49,581 nt of DNA from SYAC01 sp046048055 (GCA_046048055.1 JBJOGW010000042.1:1-49581); one strand, 5' to 3'; positions 8,276-16,375 are shown, counted from the stretch's first letter. Program-made: numbers and translations. The notes: generated from the letters alone by a model not told the origin.

Positions 8276-9483
8276 CCACCGCCGTGCGGACCGAGACGTC
8301 CGTCCCGGCACCGTCGTTTCCGCGTGGCTTCACCTCGGCCAGCGTGGCGGCCGGCATCAAGGCCGGAGGAGCGCCCGACCTCTCGTTGCTGCGTTGCGAT
8401 GGCGGCGCCGTGGCGGCGGCCATGTTCACCACGAACGCGTTCGCCGCAGCCCCCATTCTGGCCAGCCGCCGCAACCTTCGGGACTCGCGCGGCCACTGCA
8501 GGGCGCTCATCGTGAACTCGGGCTGCGCCAATGCCGCCACCGGGCCCCAGGGCGTGGCCGACGCCGAGGCCATGATCGACGCGGTGGCGGTCGCCTGCGG
8601 CTGCACCCCCGCCGCGGTGCTGGTGAACTCGACCGGCGTGATCGGGCATCGCCTGCCCATCGATCGCGTCACGGCGGCCATTCCCGGCCTGGCCCAGGCC
8701 TGCAAGGCCGGTAGTTGCGAGCCCTTCGAGCGCGGCATCATGACCACTGACACCCGGCCCAAGATGAGCACGCGCACCCTTGCCGGCATGGATGGCGGCA
8801 TGGTGCGCGTGACCGGCGTGGCCAAGGGGGCAGGCATGATCCACCCCAACATGGCCACCACCATCATCGTGGTCACCACCGATGCGGCGGTGAAGCCGTC
8901 GGAGCTCGATGCGATGCTCCGCGAGGCCGTCGAGGGCAGCTTCCACCGCATCTCCATCGACGGTGACACCAGCACCAACGATTCCATCTTCTGCCTGGCC
9001 AGCGGCGCGGCCGGTGCGGCCGGAGATACGGGGCAGCTGCAGCGGGCCCTGAACGAGGTGACCGGCGACCTGGCCCGAATGGTGGTCCAGGATGGCGAGG
9101 GCTTCACGCGTGGCCTGGAGGTTCGGGTGCGTGGCGCCGCGACCCCGGCGGATGCCCTGCAGATCGCCCGCACGGTGGCCACCAGCACGCTGGTGCGGTG
9201 CGCCATCACCGGCGGCGACCCCAACTGGGGGCGCATCGTGGCGGCGGCCGGTCGCAGCGGCGCCACGGTCGATCCGGATCGCCTCAGCGTGCGCGCCGGA
9301 GGCCTCACCCTGTTCGCGAATGGGTGCCCAGTCGAGGTGGAGCGCAAGGCCGTCGAGACCGCCTTTGCCGCCGAGACCGTGATCGTTGAACTCGACGTGG
9401 GCGTGGGCCGCGACCGGGACTTCTTCCTTTCGAGCGGGCTGACCGAGGCGTATGTCCGGTTGAACGCCGACTACACCACGTGA
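8272..9483 (+). CDS. argJ: Glutamate N-acetyltransferase / ornithine acetyltransferase
   Basis: Transfers the acetyl group from N-acetylornithine to glutamate, recycling it; some homologues also use acetyl-CoA. 403 aa. The self-cleavage site is visible as KGAGMIHPNMAT with the nucleophile T196, which splits the precursor into alpha and beta chains. NSGCANAATGPQG and GGDPNWGRI are further family blocks. GTG 8272 overlaps the argH stop, with GGAG at 8260-8263. It is the last gene of the operon. Having both ArgJ and the ArgA-like domain of ArgH suggests the latter primes the cycle. Confidence 0.96.
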   Translation: MTTAVRTETSVPAPSFPRGFTSASVAAGIKAGGAPDLSLLRCDGGAVAAAMFTTNAFAAAPILASRRNLRDSRGHCRALIVNSGCANAATGPQGVADAEAMIDAVAVACGCTPAAVLVNSTGVIGHRLPIDRVTAAIPGLAQACKAGSCEPFERGIMTTDTRPKMSTRTLAGMDGGMVRVTGVAKGAGMIHPNMATTIIVVTTDAAVKPSELDAMLREAVEGSFHRISIDGDTSTNDSIFCLASGAAGAAGDTGQLQRALNEVTGDLARMVVQDGEGFTRGLEVRVRGAATPADALQIARTVATSTLVRCAITGGDPNWGRIVAAAGRSGATVDPDRLSVRAGGLTLFANGCPVEVERKAVETAFAAETVIVELDVGVGRDRDFFLSSGLTEAYVRLNADYTT

Positions 9484-9511
9484 GGCACCGCATGCGCTGC
9501 CGGGACAAGCA

Positions 9512-10393
9512 TCACCCTTGCCCCCCTTCGCCGATCAGCCGATCCCGAAGGTCCGCCGCCTGCCGTGACAGCGGGTGCCCGTCGCCGAAGGCCACCGCAA
9601 GATCCGCTGCAAGACGGATGGCGGCCTCCTGAGCCGCCTCGGATCGATCCAGCAGGTCCAGGCAATCCGCGCGGTCCATCGCCACCAGCGCCAGCGTCTG
9701 CACCCGCCACGGCTCCAATCGCTGAAGCCGGATCCAGGTCGGGGCATCCACGCCTGCGACGGCGTGCTCGTACGCGGCGACGGCCTCGACACAGTCACCG
9801 AGCGCCTTGTGCAGCGTGCCGAGCGTGGCCCATGCATCCCCCGAGACCGGCGTGCCCATCAGGCGGCGCGCCTCGATGCTGGCCTTCAGGTCACGCTCCA
9901 GCTGCCGCATCTCCACTTCGCCGGCCATGATGCGGGCCCGCGCCTGCTGCTCGAGCACGTCGGGCTCCCTCGACTGCAGCGATGGCGCCGCCGCCACCGC
10001 CTGCCGCAGTCGCTCGCAGCGAGCCACGGCGTCTTGGACACGACCCTCGGCCAGAAGCGCCTCCACCTGCAGTCGGGCCATCTCCAGCATCGCGGGGTCG
10101 CTCCCAACCCGCAGCGAGAGATCCTCAAGGGCCGCCGCCGCCGCGGCACCACCCTGCATCCACGCGCCGCGCACCGGATCCAGCGGCTCGGACGCCTCCG
10201 GCGCCGCGGGGGCCCTCGACTCCGGAACCACCTCCGTGACCGGCTGCGGCGGCACGACGGGAAGCGGCTGGCGTTCGCCCTCGATCAGTTGACGCCGGGC
10301 CTGGATCGCCACCACCACCGCCACCATGCCCACCATGAGCACCGAGGCGAACACGGCGCGAGCCGTCGCAAGGCCTGGCCGGAAGCGAGCCAT
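9512..10393 (-). CDS. Membrane-anchored helical-repeat (TPR-like) protein
   Basis: Unrecognised protein of 293 aa. One N-terminal transmembrane segment (about residues 12-31, VFASVLMVGMVAVVVAI) is followed by a Pro/Glu-rich linker of about 40 residues and then Ala- and Leu-rich helices (EMARLQVEALLAEGRVQDAVARC; DAWATLGTLHKALGDCVEAVAAYEHAV shown here as separate pieces) that look like tetratricopeptide repeats. The start ATG overlaps the pheS stop (ATGA), so it is the last gene of that transcript. Probably an extracytoplasmic scaffold; no enzymatic motif seen. The short gap to argJ (convergent) shows no obvious terminator hairpin. Confidence 0.75.
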   Translation of the reverse strand: MARFRPGLATARAVFASVLMVGMVAVVVAIQARRQLIEGERQPLPVVPPQPVTEVVPESRAPAAPEASEPLDPVRGAWMQGGAAAAAALEDLSLRVGSDPAMLEMARLQVEALLAEGRVQDAVARCERLRQAVAAAPSLQSREPDVLEQQARARIMAGEVEMRQLERDLKASIEARRLMGTPVSGDAWATLGTLHKALGDCVEAVAAYEHAVAGVDAPTWIRLQRLEPWRVQTLALVAMDRADCLDLLDRSEAAQEAAIRLAADLAVAFGDGHPLSRQAADLRDRLIGEGGQG

Positions 10394-11385
10394 CAGAACT
10401 GCCGGAGAAACCGCACGTCGTTCTCGAAGAGCCAGCGGATGTCCGCGATGCCATGCCGCCGCATCGCGATGCGCTCCACACCGAGTCCGAAGGCGAATCC
10501 CGTGAACACCTCGGGGTCCACGCCGACCGCCTGCAACACCGCCGGATCCACCATGCCGCAGCCGCCCAGCTCGACCCACTTCCAATGCCCCTTGATGCGC
10601 ATCTTCATGTCCACCTCGGCACTGGGCTCGGTGAACGGGAAGAAGCTCGGCCGCATCCGAACCTCGGCTTCGGGACCGAAGCAGGCGCGGGCAAAGTGCC
10701 AGAGCGTGGTCTTCAGGTCCACCATGGTGACACCCCGGTCCACGTGCAGGCCCTCGATCTGGTGGAACATGCTGTAGTGGGTGGCGTCATGCGTGTCGGG
10801 CCGGTAGACGCGCCCTACCGCCACCACCTTCAGCGGCGGCCTGCAAGCCTCCATGGCTCGGATCTGCACGGTGCTGGTCTGGGTGCGAAGCAGCCGCTGC
10901 ACGCCATCGTGCTCGGCCATGTAGAAGTTGTCGGTGGGCTCGCGCGCCGGGTGGCCCTCGGGAATGTTGAGAGCCGTGAAGTTGTGCCAGGCGTCCTCGA
11001 CCTCGGGCCCCTCCGCCACCTCGAATCCCATGCGGCCGAAGATCCGAACGATGTCGGCGATGGTGCGGCTGAGGATGTGCCGCCGGCCTTCACCCGCCGG
11101 CAGGCCCGGCTCCGTCAGATCGATGGCAGGCCCCGCCGCAGCGCTTCCCACCGCCCCTCTTCGCGACTCGAAGATGCCCTCGAGCGCCTGCTTCATGGCG
11201 TTGAGGCGCTTGCCAAGCGCCGGCTTCTGGTCCTTGGGGGCCGTCTTCAGCCCCTCCATCAGCGCCTTCAGGCGACCGTTGGCGCCGATCCACGTCACCC
11301 GCCAGGCCTCCAGTGCCGCCGCATCGACCGCAGCCTCTGCAGCCGCCAGCGCGTTCCGTTCCTCTTGCTCGATCTGCTGGAGCAC
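10393..11385 (-). CDS. pheS: Phenylalanyl-tRNA synthetase alpha subunit
   Basis: Catalytic subunit of the PheRS heterotetramer. 330 aa: an N-terminal coiled-coil region (tRNA-binding arm), then the class II core beginning HILSRTIADIVRIFGRMGFEV, with the phenylalanine-site loop HQIEGLHVD, PSFFPFTEPSAEVD and the motif 3 region FAFGLGVERIAMRR. The start is GTG 11385; an in-frame TAG four codons upstream excludes an earlier start, and there is no Shine-Dalgarno. pheT is not adjacent, unlike many bacteria. The first 296 bases overlap, in another frame, the read-through end of ccoS. Confidence 0.96.
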   Translation of the reverse strand: MLQQIEQEERNALAAAEAAVDAAALEAWRVTWIGANGRLKALMEGLKTAPKDQKPALGKRLNAMKQALEGIFESRRGAVGSAAAGPAIDLTEPGLPAGEGRRHILSRTIADIVRIFGRMGFEVAEGPEVEDAWHNFTALNIPEGHPAREPTDNFYMAEHDGVQRLLRTQTSTVQIRAMEACRPPLKVVAVGRVYRPDTHDATHYSMFHQIEGLHVDRGVTMVDLKTTLWHFARACFGPEAEVRMRPSFFPFTEPSAEVDMKMRIKGHWKWVELGGCGMVDPAVLQAVGVDPEVFTGFAFGLGVERIAMRRHGIADIRWLFENDVRFLRQF

Positions 11386-11575
11386 GGGCGGAGTCTAGCG
11401 GAGACCCGTGGAGCGACCCGCCCAGAGGCCGCACCGCGGAATCCTCGAGCAGCATGCGCCGCGCCGGCGTGTCCAGATCCTCGTACTGGTCCCCACGCAC
11501 GGCCCACATGTAGGCCATCACCGCGGCGGCGGCCACCAGGATCGACACCGGAATCGCCAGCGTCAGGAGCGTCAT
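11090..11575 (-). CDS. ccoS: CcoS/FixS-like small membrane protein with run-on C terminus
   Basis: The first 50 residues (11426-11575) match CcoS: one N-terminal helix (LAIPVSILVAAAAVMAYMWAV) followed by RGDQYEDLDTPARRMLLED, the family's GQYDDLDGPA-type signature. CcoS assists assembly of cbb3 oxidase beside the copper pump CcoI, and its ATG overlaps the ccoI stop here. Family members usually end soon after this motif, but this frame has no stop until 11090. It adds about 110 low-similarity residues that lie over pheS in another frame. Either the native stop was lost or an indel is present; the tail looks like non-coding-frame GC-rich translation. Confidence 0.75.
   Translation of the reverse strand: MTLLTLAIPVSILVAAAAVMAYMWAVRGDQYEDLDTPARRMLLEDSAVRPLGGSLHGSPLDSARAPADRARGTERAGGCRGCGRCGGTGGLAGDVDRRQRSPEGADGGAEDGPQGPEAGAWQAPQRHEAGARGHLRVAKRGGGKRCGGACHRSDGAGPAGG
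11392..11397 (-). promoter_or_regulatory. -10 element of a leaderless pheS promoter
   Basis: On the minus strand CCGCTAGACTCC places TAGACT six bases before the pheS GTG. There is no recognisable -35 and no Shine-Dalgarno. The same TAGACTC sequence occurs 7 nt before the HD-nuclease start at 35049. It implies that pheS can be transcribed separately from the copper-ATPase transcript. Confidence 0.55.
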
Positions 11576-14070
11576 GCTCGCACCTCGCGGAACTGCGGCA
11601 TGCGCAACGCCACCGCCGTGACCATGAGGCCGCTGAGCGGCATCAGGACCGCCGCGATGATCGGGTTGATCAGGCCGGTGACGGCCAAGGCCCCACCCAA
11701 CACGTTGTAGGCCAGGCTGATGCCGAAGTTGATCCGCACCGTGCGACGCACCGAGGCCGACCCATCGATCAGGGTGAGCAGCGGCATGAGGCCACCGCCG
11801 GACATGGCCACGTCAGCTCGGTCCAGCGTGATCTGCGCTCCCTGCCGCATGGACACCCCGGCATCCGCTGCGGCCATGGCGGGAAGATCGTTCACGCCAT
11901 CTCCCACCACCAGCACCGGTCGCTCGCGCCTCGACCGGACCAGATCCAGCTTGGCCTCGGGCGAGAGGCCGCCGTGGGCGTCGGAATCCATCATGCCCAC
12001 GCGGCGGGCCACCTCGTGCGTGATCTGGGGCAGGTCTCCCGAAGCCACCAGCACCCGCCATCCGCGGTCACGCAGGCCGCGCACCATCCGCTCCGAATCC
12101 GATCGCAGGCGGTCTCCCACCGACAGCACCAGCCGCACGCTGCCCGCGACCGACACCAGGACCGGCGTTCGGAAGCGCTCCACCGCCTCGAGCATGGACT
12201 GCTGGGCTGAATCAGGGATCCAGATGCCGCAGCGACGCATGAGCCGCTCGCTTCCCACGGCGACATGGTGGTCGCCGATCCAGCCCGTCACGCCCTCGCC
12301 GGGCCACTCGGCGCGGTCGGTGGCCTCCATCGCCTGCACCATGGCGACCGGGGCCGCCGCGCGCACCGCTTCGCCCACGGGATGCGTGCTGCTTCGCTCC
12401 ACCGCCGCCGCCATCGCCAGCCGTCGCCCGGTGTCGCCCGGCTCCACGGCCTGCACGCCGACCACCTCGGCTCGGCCCTCGGTGAGCGTGCCGGTCTTGT
12501 CCAGCACCACGGTCCCGGGTCGCGCGAGCAGCTCGAAGATCCAGCCACCGCGCACCAGGATGCCGGCGCGGGCCGCCTTGCCGATGCCCGCCACCATGGT
12601 GAGCGGCGTGGCCAGGCCCAGGGCGCATGGACAGGTGACCACCAGCAGCGCCATGCAGACCGAGAGCATGCGCGACGGATCGATCTGCCACCAGACCACA
12701 CCGGTCACGATCGCCAGTGCCACCACGCCCGCCAGGAACCGTCCGGCGATGCGGTTGGCGAACTCCACGGCCTCGCTCCGCTCGCCCATCGCCCGATCCA
12801 CCATGGCTGCGATGTGGCCTGCCCGCGTGTCTCCACCGGTGCGTTCCACGCGCATGAGCAGTGGCGACAGCGTGGCCCGTGTGCCGGCATGCAAGGTGGC
12901 CCCGGCCTCGAAACGCTCCGGACGGCTCTCGCCGGTCAGCAGCTGCATGTCCACCCGGGCTTCGGGCGACAGCAGCGTGCCGTCCGCGGGAATCGCGTCG
13001 CCTGCGGGCACCTCGACCGTGTCACCCGGCGCCAGGGCGTCGGTGGGCACCCGCTCCAGCCGTCCATCCTCGCCACGGCGCAGCGCCACCTGCGGCACCA
13101 GGGCACAGAGCAACTCCACCTCGTGCCGAGCGCGCCGCTGCTGCCGGAACTGCACGAAACGTCCGACCAGCAGCAGGAACACCAGCATGGTCACGCTCTC
13201 CACGTAGATGCCAGGCTTGCCCAGTGCCGTCATCACCGCCCCACCGACCAGTCCCGCCAGAAGCGCCAGCGCGATCGGCGTGTCCACGTGCGGTCGGCCC
13301 GACCGCCATGCCACCCATGCGTTGCGGAAGTAGATGCGTCCCGGCCACGCCACCGAGACCAAACCCAGTCCCACGCTGGTCCACTGCAGGAACTGGCGGG
13401 TGCCCTGGTCCATCCAGGCGAGTTGCGCGCCGTAGAGGGCGAATGCGATCGCCATGGCGTTGCCGGCGATCGCGCCCGCCACGCCCAGTTTCACCAGCCA
13501 GGCACGGTCCTCGGCCTGCCATGCGGCTCGCGAGACGGGCGAGCCGAGCGCCCGAACGCCGTAGCCCAGGCCCTCGATCGTGCCCGCGATGGTCGAGAGC
13601 CGCACCGCTTCCGGTCGCCACTGCACCAGGATCGTGCCACGGCCCATGTCCACGCGACAGCCTCGCGTGCCGGGCACCAGACGCGGCACCGACTCCAGCA
13701 GCCACAGGCAGGCACCACACCGCATGCCATCCACGCGGAACTCGCACTGCAGGGTGCCGTCCGCCATCCGCTCCACATGCCGATCCTGGAAGGCCGGATG
13801 GTCCAGGTGCTCATGCATCCCGCCAGGCACCGGACGGTTGGGTGCCACGCCCTCGCGATCATGCAGTTCGTAGACGTGCTCAAGATGGTGCGCGTGCAGC
13901 AACTTCCAAACGGCGGCGCACCCCGCGCAGCAGAATCGCGGATCCCCGTCGAGCCGCTGCTCCCGCAGTGACTCGCCGCAGTGGGCGCAGCGATCGGATC
14001 GGATCCGCTCCGGTGGCCAGGCGGCGGCCTCGTCCCGGTCCTGTGGCGTGTGCGGGCTCACGGCGATCAT
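11572..14070 (-). CDS. ccoI: Cu(I)-translocating P-type ATPase, CcoI/FixI type
   Basis: Exports or delivers copper across the inner membrane, in this subfamily for cytochrome oxidase assembly. 832 aa. Order seen: cysteine-rich N-terminal zinc-finger-like domain (C28xxC31, C47C48xxC51), heavy-metal domain with GMRCGAC (C118, C121), membrane helices, actuator TGES (379-382), intramembrane CPC (480-482), phosphorylation site DKTGT (D524), the STHP nucleotide-domain motif and GDGVNDLPA hinge. All catalytic residues are intact. The start ATG 14070 overlaps the upstream gene's stop (ATGA); a longer form starting at 14097 is unlikely. The neighbours ccoN-like and ccoS place it in the FixI class. With no oxidase genes nearby it may now serve an oxidase elsewhere or general copper export. 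Confidence 0.94.
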   Translation of the reverse strand: MIAVSPHTPQDRDEAAAWPPERIRSDRCAHCGESLREQRLDGDPRFCCAGCAAVWKLLHAHHLEHVYELHDREGVAPNRPVPGGMHEHLDHPAFQDRHVERMADGTLQCEFRVDGMRCGACLWLLESVPRLVPGTRGCRVDMGRGTILVQWRPEAVRLSTIAGTIEGLGYGVRALGSPVSRAAWQAEDRAWLVKLGVAGAIAGNAMAIAFALYGAQLAWMDQGTRQFLQWTSVGLGLVSVAWPGRIYFRNAWVAWRSGRPHVDTPIALALLAGLVGGAVMTALGKPGIYVESVTMLVFLLLVGRFVQFRQQRRARHEVELLCALVPQVALRRGEDGRLERVPTDALAPGDTVEVPAGDAIPADGTLLSPEARVDMQLLTGESRPERFEAGATLHAGTRATLSPLLMRVERTGGDTRAGHIAAMVDRAMGERSEAVEFANRIAGRFLAGVVALAIVTGVVWWQIDPSRMLSVCMALLVVTCPCALGLATPLTMVAGIGKAARAGILVRGGWIFELLARPGTVVLDKTGTLTEGRAEVVGVQAVEPGDTGRRLAMAAAVERSSTHPVGEAVRAAAPVAMVQAMEATDRAEWPGEGVTGWIGDHHVAVGSERLMRRCGIWIPDSAQQSMLEAVERFRTPVLVSVAGSVRLVLSVGDRLRSDSERMVRGLRDRGWRVLVASGDLPQITHEVARRVGMMDSDAHGGLSPEAKLDLVRSRRERPVLVVGDGVNDLPAMAAADAGVSMRQGAQITLDRADVAMSGGGLMPLLTLIDGSASVRRTVRINFGISLAYNVLGGALAVTGLINPIIAAVLMPLSGLMVTAVALRMPQFREVRA

Positions 14071-14468
14071 GGTCCCATCTCCGCGGCCCGACAGCACGCG
14101 GGACGCTCGTCAAGTTCGGGAATCGTCCCGGATTCCACGGTTCCGGCCACCATGGCGATGTCGATGGGCCATTCCAGCTCCGCGCACTCCTTGGACTGCG
14201 TCATGCCCAGCGGCAGCGTGAGCGCCGCCGACATGGTGATCAGCCGCCACCCCCAGAAGTGCAGGCGACCGAAACTGAGCCACTCGCCCAGATTCGCCTG
14301 TGGAAGCGTGAGCTGCACCGCGATCAGCAGCCCGACAGCCATGCCCACCACTCCCCACAGCAGCGTGACGAACACGAACTTGCGAACGATGTCGTCGTCG
14401 TAGCTGAAGCGTTCGAGCAGGCCTTCAACGTGAGGCGGTCGGGCGGTGGCGGTGTCGGCGTGGCTCAT
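14067..14468 (-). CDS. Truncated CcoN-like two-helix protein (cbb3 oxidase subunit I remnant)
   Basis: 133 aa. Residues about 19-66 match the start of CcoN: FSYDDDIVRKF, first helix, AVQLTLPQANL, SFGRL. The sequence then jumps directly to HFWGWRLI and LPLGMTQSKECAELEWPIDI, a segment that in full CcoN lies roughly 45 residues further on. It ends in an unrelated 30-residue tail. Heme and CuB histidines and most helices are missing, so it cannot be an oxidase. Yet the frame is intact, has its own promoter-like region and is translationally coupled to ccoI by ATGA. It may be a decaying pseudogene or a retained membrane mini-protein helping CcoI/CcoS. Confidence 0.7.
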   Translation of the reverse strand: MSHADTATARPPHVEGLLERFSYDDDIVRKFVFVTLLWGVVGMAVGLLIAVQLTLPQANLGEWLSFGRLHFWGWRLITMSAALTLPLGMTQSKECAELEWPIDIAMVAGTVESGTIPELDERPACCRAAEMGP

Positions 14469-14509
14469 GTCGGATCTCGGATCTTTGATGCGGGACTACC
14501 TAGATCCGG

Positions 14510-14538
14510 AATCTACGACATTGATATCTAGATATCAA
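14510..14538 (-). promoter_or_regulatory. Promoter of the cco-remnant operon with 18-bp palindrome
   Basis: Minus strand -35 TTGATA (14538-14533), 17-bp spacer, -10 TAGATT (14515-14510), about 41 nt before the ATG at 14468. A perfect 18-bp palindrome TTGATATCTAGATATCAA (14521-14538) covers the -35 and half of the spacer, the place of a repressor site or of an activator. Its ends resemble FNR half-sites (TTGAT/ATCAA), but the gap is 8 instead of 4. A second imperfect inverted repeat, TAGATCCGGAATCTA (14501-14515), overlaps the -10. Confidence 0.55.
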
Positions 14539-14652
14539 CAGTTCATTGGTTTCATTTGAGCCTTGAGTTATTGGACTGTATCAGCCAAGACGATGCATCA
14601 CGCAAAGCGCAGCGGTCGCATCCGAGCAAAGCCACCGGCAAGCCAAAACGAA

Positions 14653-14679
14653 ACGCCCCGGCCACAGGGGCCGGGGCGT
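14653..14679 (-). terminator. Intrinsic terminator of the ribosomal supercluster
   Basis: An 11-bp perfect stem (ACGCCCCGGCC paired with GGCCGGGGCGT, 5-nt loop) followed on the minus strand by TTCGTTTTGG, a moderate U-tract. It lies about 55 nt downstream of the rplQ stop and is the only well-formed terminator in the window. Confidence 0.8.
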
Positions 14680-14700
14680 GCGTTGAACTGCATTCATCAG

Positions 14701-14733
14701 GTCCGATACAAGGGACTGTCCCTTGTATCGGAC
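14701..14733. repeat. Perfect 33-bp palindrome (REP-like) abutting rplQ
   Basis: Two 16-bp arms (GTCCGATACAAGGGAC and its complement) separated by a single T. It begins at the base next to the rplQ stop codon. It contains the GGGACTGTCCC core that recurs as extragenic palindromes in various bacteria. It has no U-tract, so it is not a simple terminator; it could act as a 3' mRNA stabiliser or be a dispersed REP element. Only one copy was noticed in this window. Confidence 0.7.
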
Positions 14734-15330
14734 TCAGGCCGCGGCCTTGGCTGCCGCCGCCGCTTCCCTGGCCTTCTTCGCGAAGGCCGCCCGCTTGTCC
14801 GCCCGCTTGCGTCGGTGTCCGGCGCGGCCGCCGATCTGGCTGCCGCTCTCCGAACCGACCAGCTGCAGCAGCACCAGATCGGTGCCATCGCCCAGACGAC
14901 GCTTGTCCAGCTTCACGATGCGGGTGTACCCACCCGCACGATCCGCGAACTTGGGCGCCACCCTGGTGAGCAGGTGCTCGATCAGACGCGGAGCCTTCCG
15001 TACCTCGCCATACCGGTTGAACTCGATCGAGTCCACCGAAGGCAGTTCCCAGAACTCGCTCGCCTTGCGCGACTCCGGCACGTTGGGATCGGCGATCCAC
15101 GCGAACACCTTGCGGTCGTTCAGTCGGCTCTCGATGAGGCGCCGGCTGGCAAGGGTTCTGGTCTTGGCCGCGGTGATCAGCTTCTCCACGAAGGGCTGCA
15201 CCGCCTTGGCCTTGGCCATGGTGGTCTCGATCTGGCCGTGCTCGAACAGTCCCGCCGCAAGATTGCGAAGCATCGCGCGGCGATGGTCCTCCTTGATGCA
15301 GAGCTGCTTGCCACTGATCTTGTGTCGCAT
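14734..15330 (-). CDS. rplQ: Ribosomal protein L17, extended
   Basis: Large-subunit protein, last gene of the cluster. The N-terminal half is typical L17 (MRHKISGKQL, RRAMLRNLAAGLFEHGQIETTMAKAK in pieces). 198 aa versus about 127 in E. coli: there is an insertion near residues 78-110 and an Ala/Lys/Arg-rich tail (KKAREAAAAAKAAA) after the YTRIVKLDKRRLGDGT block. The tail is probably a flexible rRNA-binding extension. It follows rpoA by 28 bp, the standard order. Confidence 0.96.
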   Translation of the reverse strand: MRHKISGKQLCIKEDHRRAMLRNLAAGLFEHGQIETTMAKAKAVQPFVEKLITAAKTRTLASRRLIESRLNDRKVFAWIADPNVPESRKASEFWELPSVDSIEFNRYGEVRKAPRLIEHLLTRVAPKFADRAGGYTRIVKLDKRRLGDGTDLVLLQLVGSESGSQIGGRAGHRRKRADKRAAFAKKAREAAAAAKAAA

Positions 15331-15358
15331 GGTCGGTCTCCTTTGGCCAAGCGCCCGT

Positions 15359-16375
15359 TCAGGCCTTGGCCTCCTCGGTCACGGGCTCGAAGCCTTCAGG
15401 CAGGGTCATGGCCAGACCAAGCCCCTGCTCCTCCAGGCGGGTCTTCACTTCCTTCAGGCTGGTGCGGCCAAAGGCCCGCAGCTCCAGCAGATCGGTCTCG
15501 GTCTTCTGCACCAGTTCCCAGACCCAGCGGAGCTTGCCGCTCTCCAGGCAATTGCTGCTGCGGACCGACAGGTCCAGGGCCGCCACGGGCTGGTTCAGTC
15601 GACGGAACAGGTCCGCCTCGCTGTCCTGGGCGTGGGCGATGTTGTCCGGCAGGAACTCGTCGCCCTCGTTGTCATAGAGCACGAACGGGTTCAGGTGCTT
15701 TCGCATGATCTTGGCGGCCTCGACCAGCGCCATGTCCGGCGTGACCGTGCCGTTGGTCCAGATGTCCAGCACCAGCTTGTCGTAGTTTGTGCGCTGGCCC
15801 ACGCGGGTGTCCTCCACGCGGTAGCGGACGCGGAGCACCGGGCTGAACACGGCATCGACCGGGATCACGCCGATCTCCTGCTCCTCCATGGCGTTCCACT
15901 GCTCGCTGGCGGGCATGTAGCCGCGGCCCTTCTGCACCGTGAACTCGATGGCGAACTCCCGCTTCTCGGTCAGGGTGGCCAGCACCTTCTCCGGGTTGTG
16001 GATGGTCACCGAGGCATCGCACTCGATCAGGTCCGCGGTGACCTCGCCCGGGCCCTCGGCCAGCAGGCGCATCTTCTTGGGAGCGTCATCCTCCATGCTC
16101 ACCACCAGCTGCTTGACGTTCAGCATGATGTCGGTGACATCCTCCATCACGCCCGGCAGGCTGGTGAACTCGTGGGTCACGCCCGCGATCTTCACGTCGG
16201 TCACGGCCGAACCCTCCAGGCTGGAGAGCAGGATGCGACGAAGGCTGTTGCCGACCGTGGTGCCAAAGCCCCGCTCGAACGGTTCCGCGATGAAGCGGCC
16301 GAAGGTGGGGGTGAGTGAGCTCTTCTCGACGGTCACGCGAGAGGGAAGTTCAAGTCCGCGCCAACGAACGTGCAT
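15359..16375 (-). CDS. rpoA: RNA polymerase subunit alpha
   Basis: 338 aa. The N-terminal assembly domain includes PFERGFGTTVGNSLRRILLSS. The flexible linker and C-terminal domain carry VRSSNCLESGKLRWVWELV and GRTSLKEVKTRLEEQGL; the DNA-contacting Arg of the VRSxNCL motif (R265 in E. coli) is kept, so UP-element and activator contacts should work. SD GGAG lies 8 nt before ATG. A 186-bp gap to rpsK, with no rpsD in between, contains a candidate -10 that may give rpoA-rplQ its own transcript. Confidence 0.98.
   Translation of the reverse strand: MHVRWRGLELPSRVTVEKSSLTPTFGRFIAEPFERGFGTTVGNSLRRILLSSLEGSAVTDVKIAGVTHEFTSLPGVMEDVTDIMLNVKQLVVSMEDDAPKKMRLLAEGPGEVTADLIECDASVTIHNPEKVLATLTEKREFAIEFTVQKGRGYMPASEQWNAMEEQEIGVIPVDAVFSPVLRVRYRVEDTRVGQRTNYDKLVLDIWTNGTVTPDMALVEAAKIMRKHLNPFVLYDNEGDEFLPDNIAHAQDSEADLFRRLNQPVAALDLSVRSSNCLESGKLRWVWELVQKTETDLLELRAFGRTSLKEVKTRLEEQGLGLAMTLPEGFEPVTEEAKA

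Noticed and set aside
14521..14538. FNR/Anr box
   Set aside because: Half-sites TTGAT and ATCAA are present, but the spacing is 8 rather than the 4 bases FNR requires; described only as an unknown palindrome.
14540..14652. tRNA or small RNA gene between the cco remnant and rplQ
   Set aside because: No cloverleaf, CCA end or conserved T-loop could be found; only the terminator, the palindrome and the cco promoter are supported.
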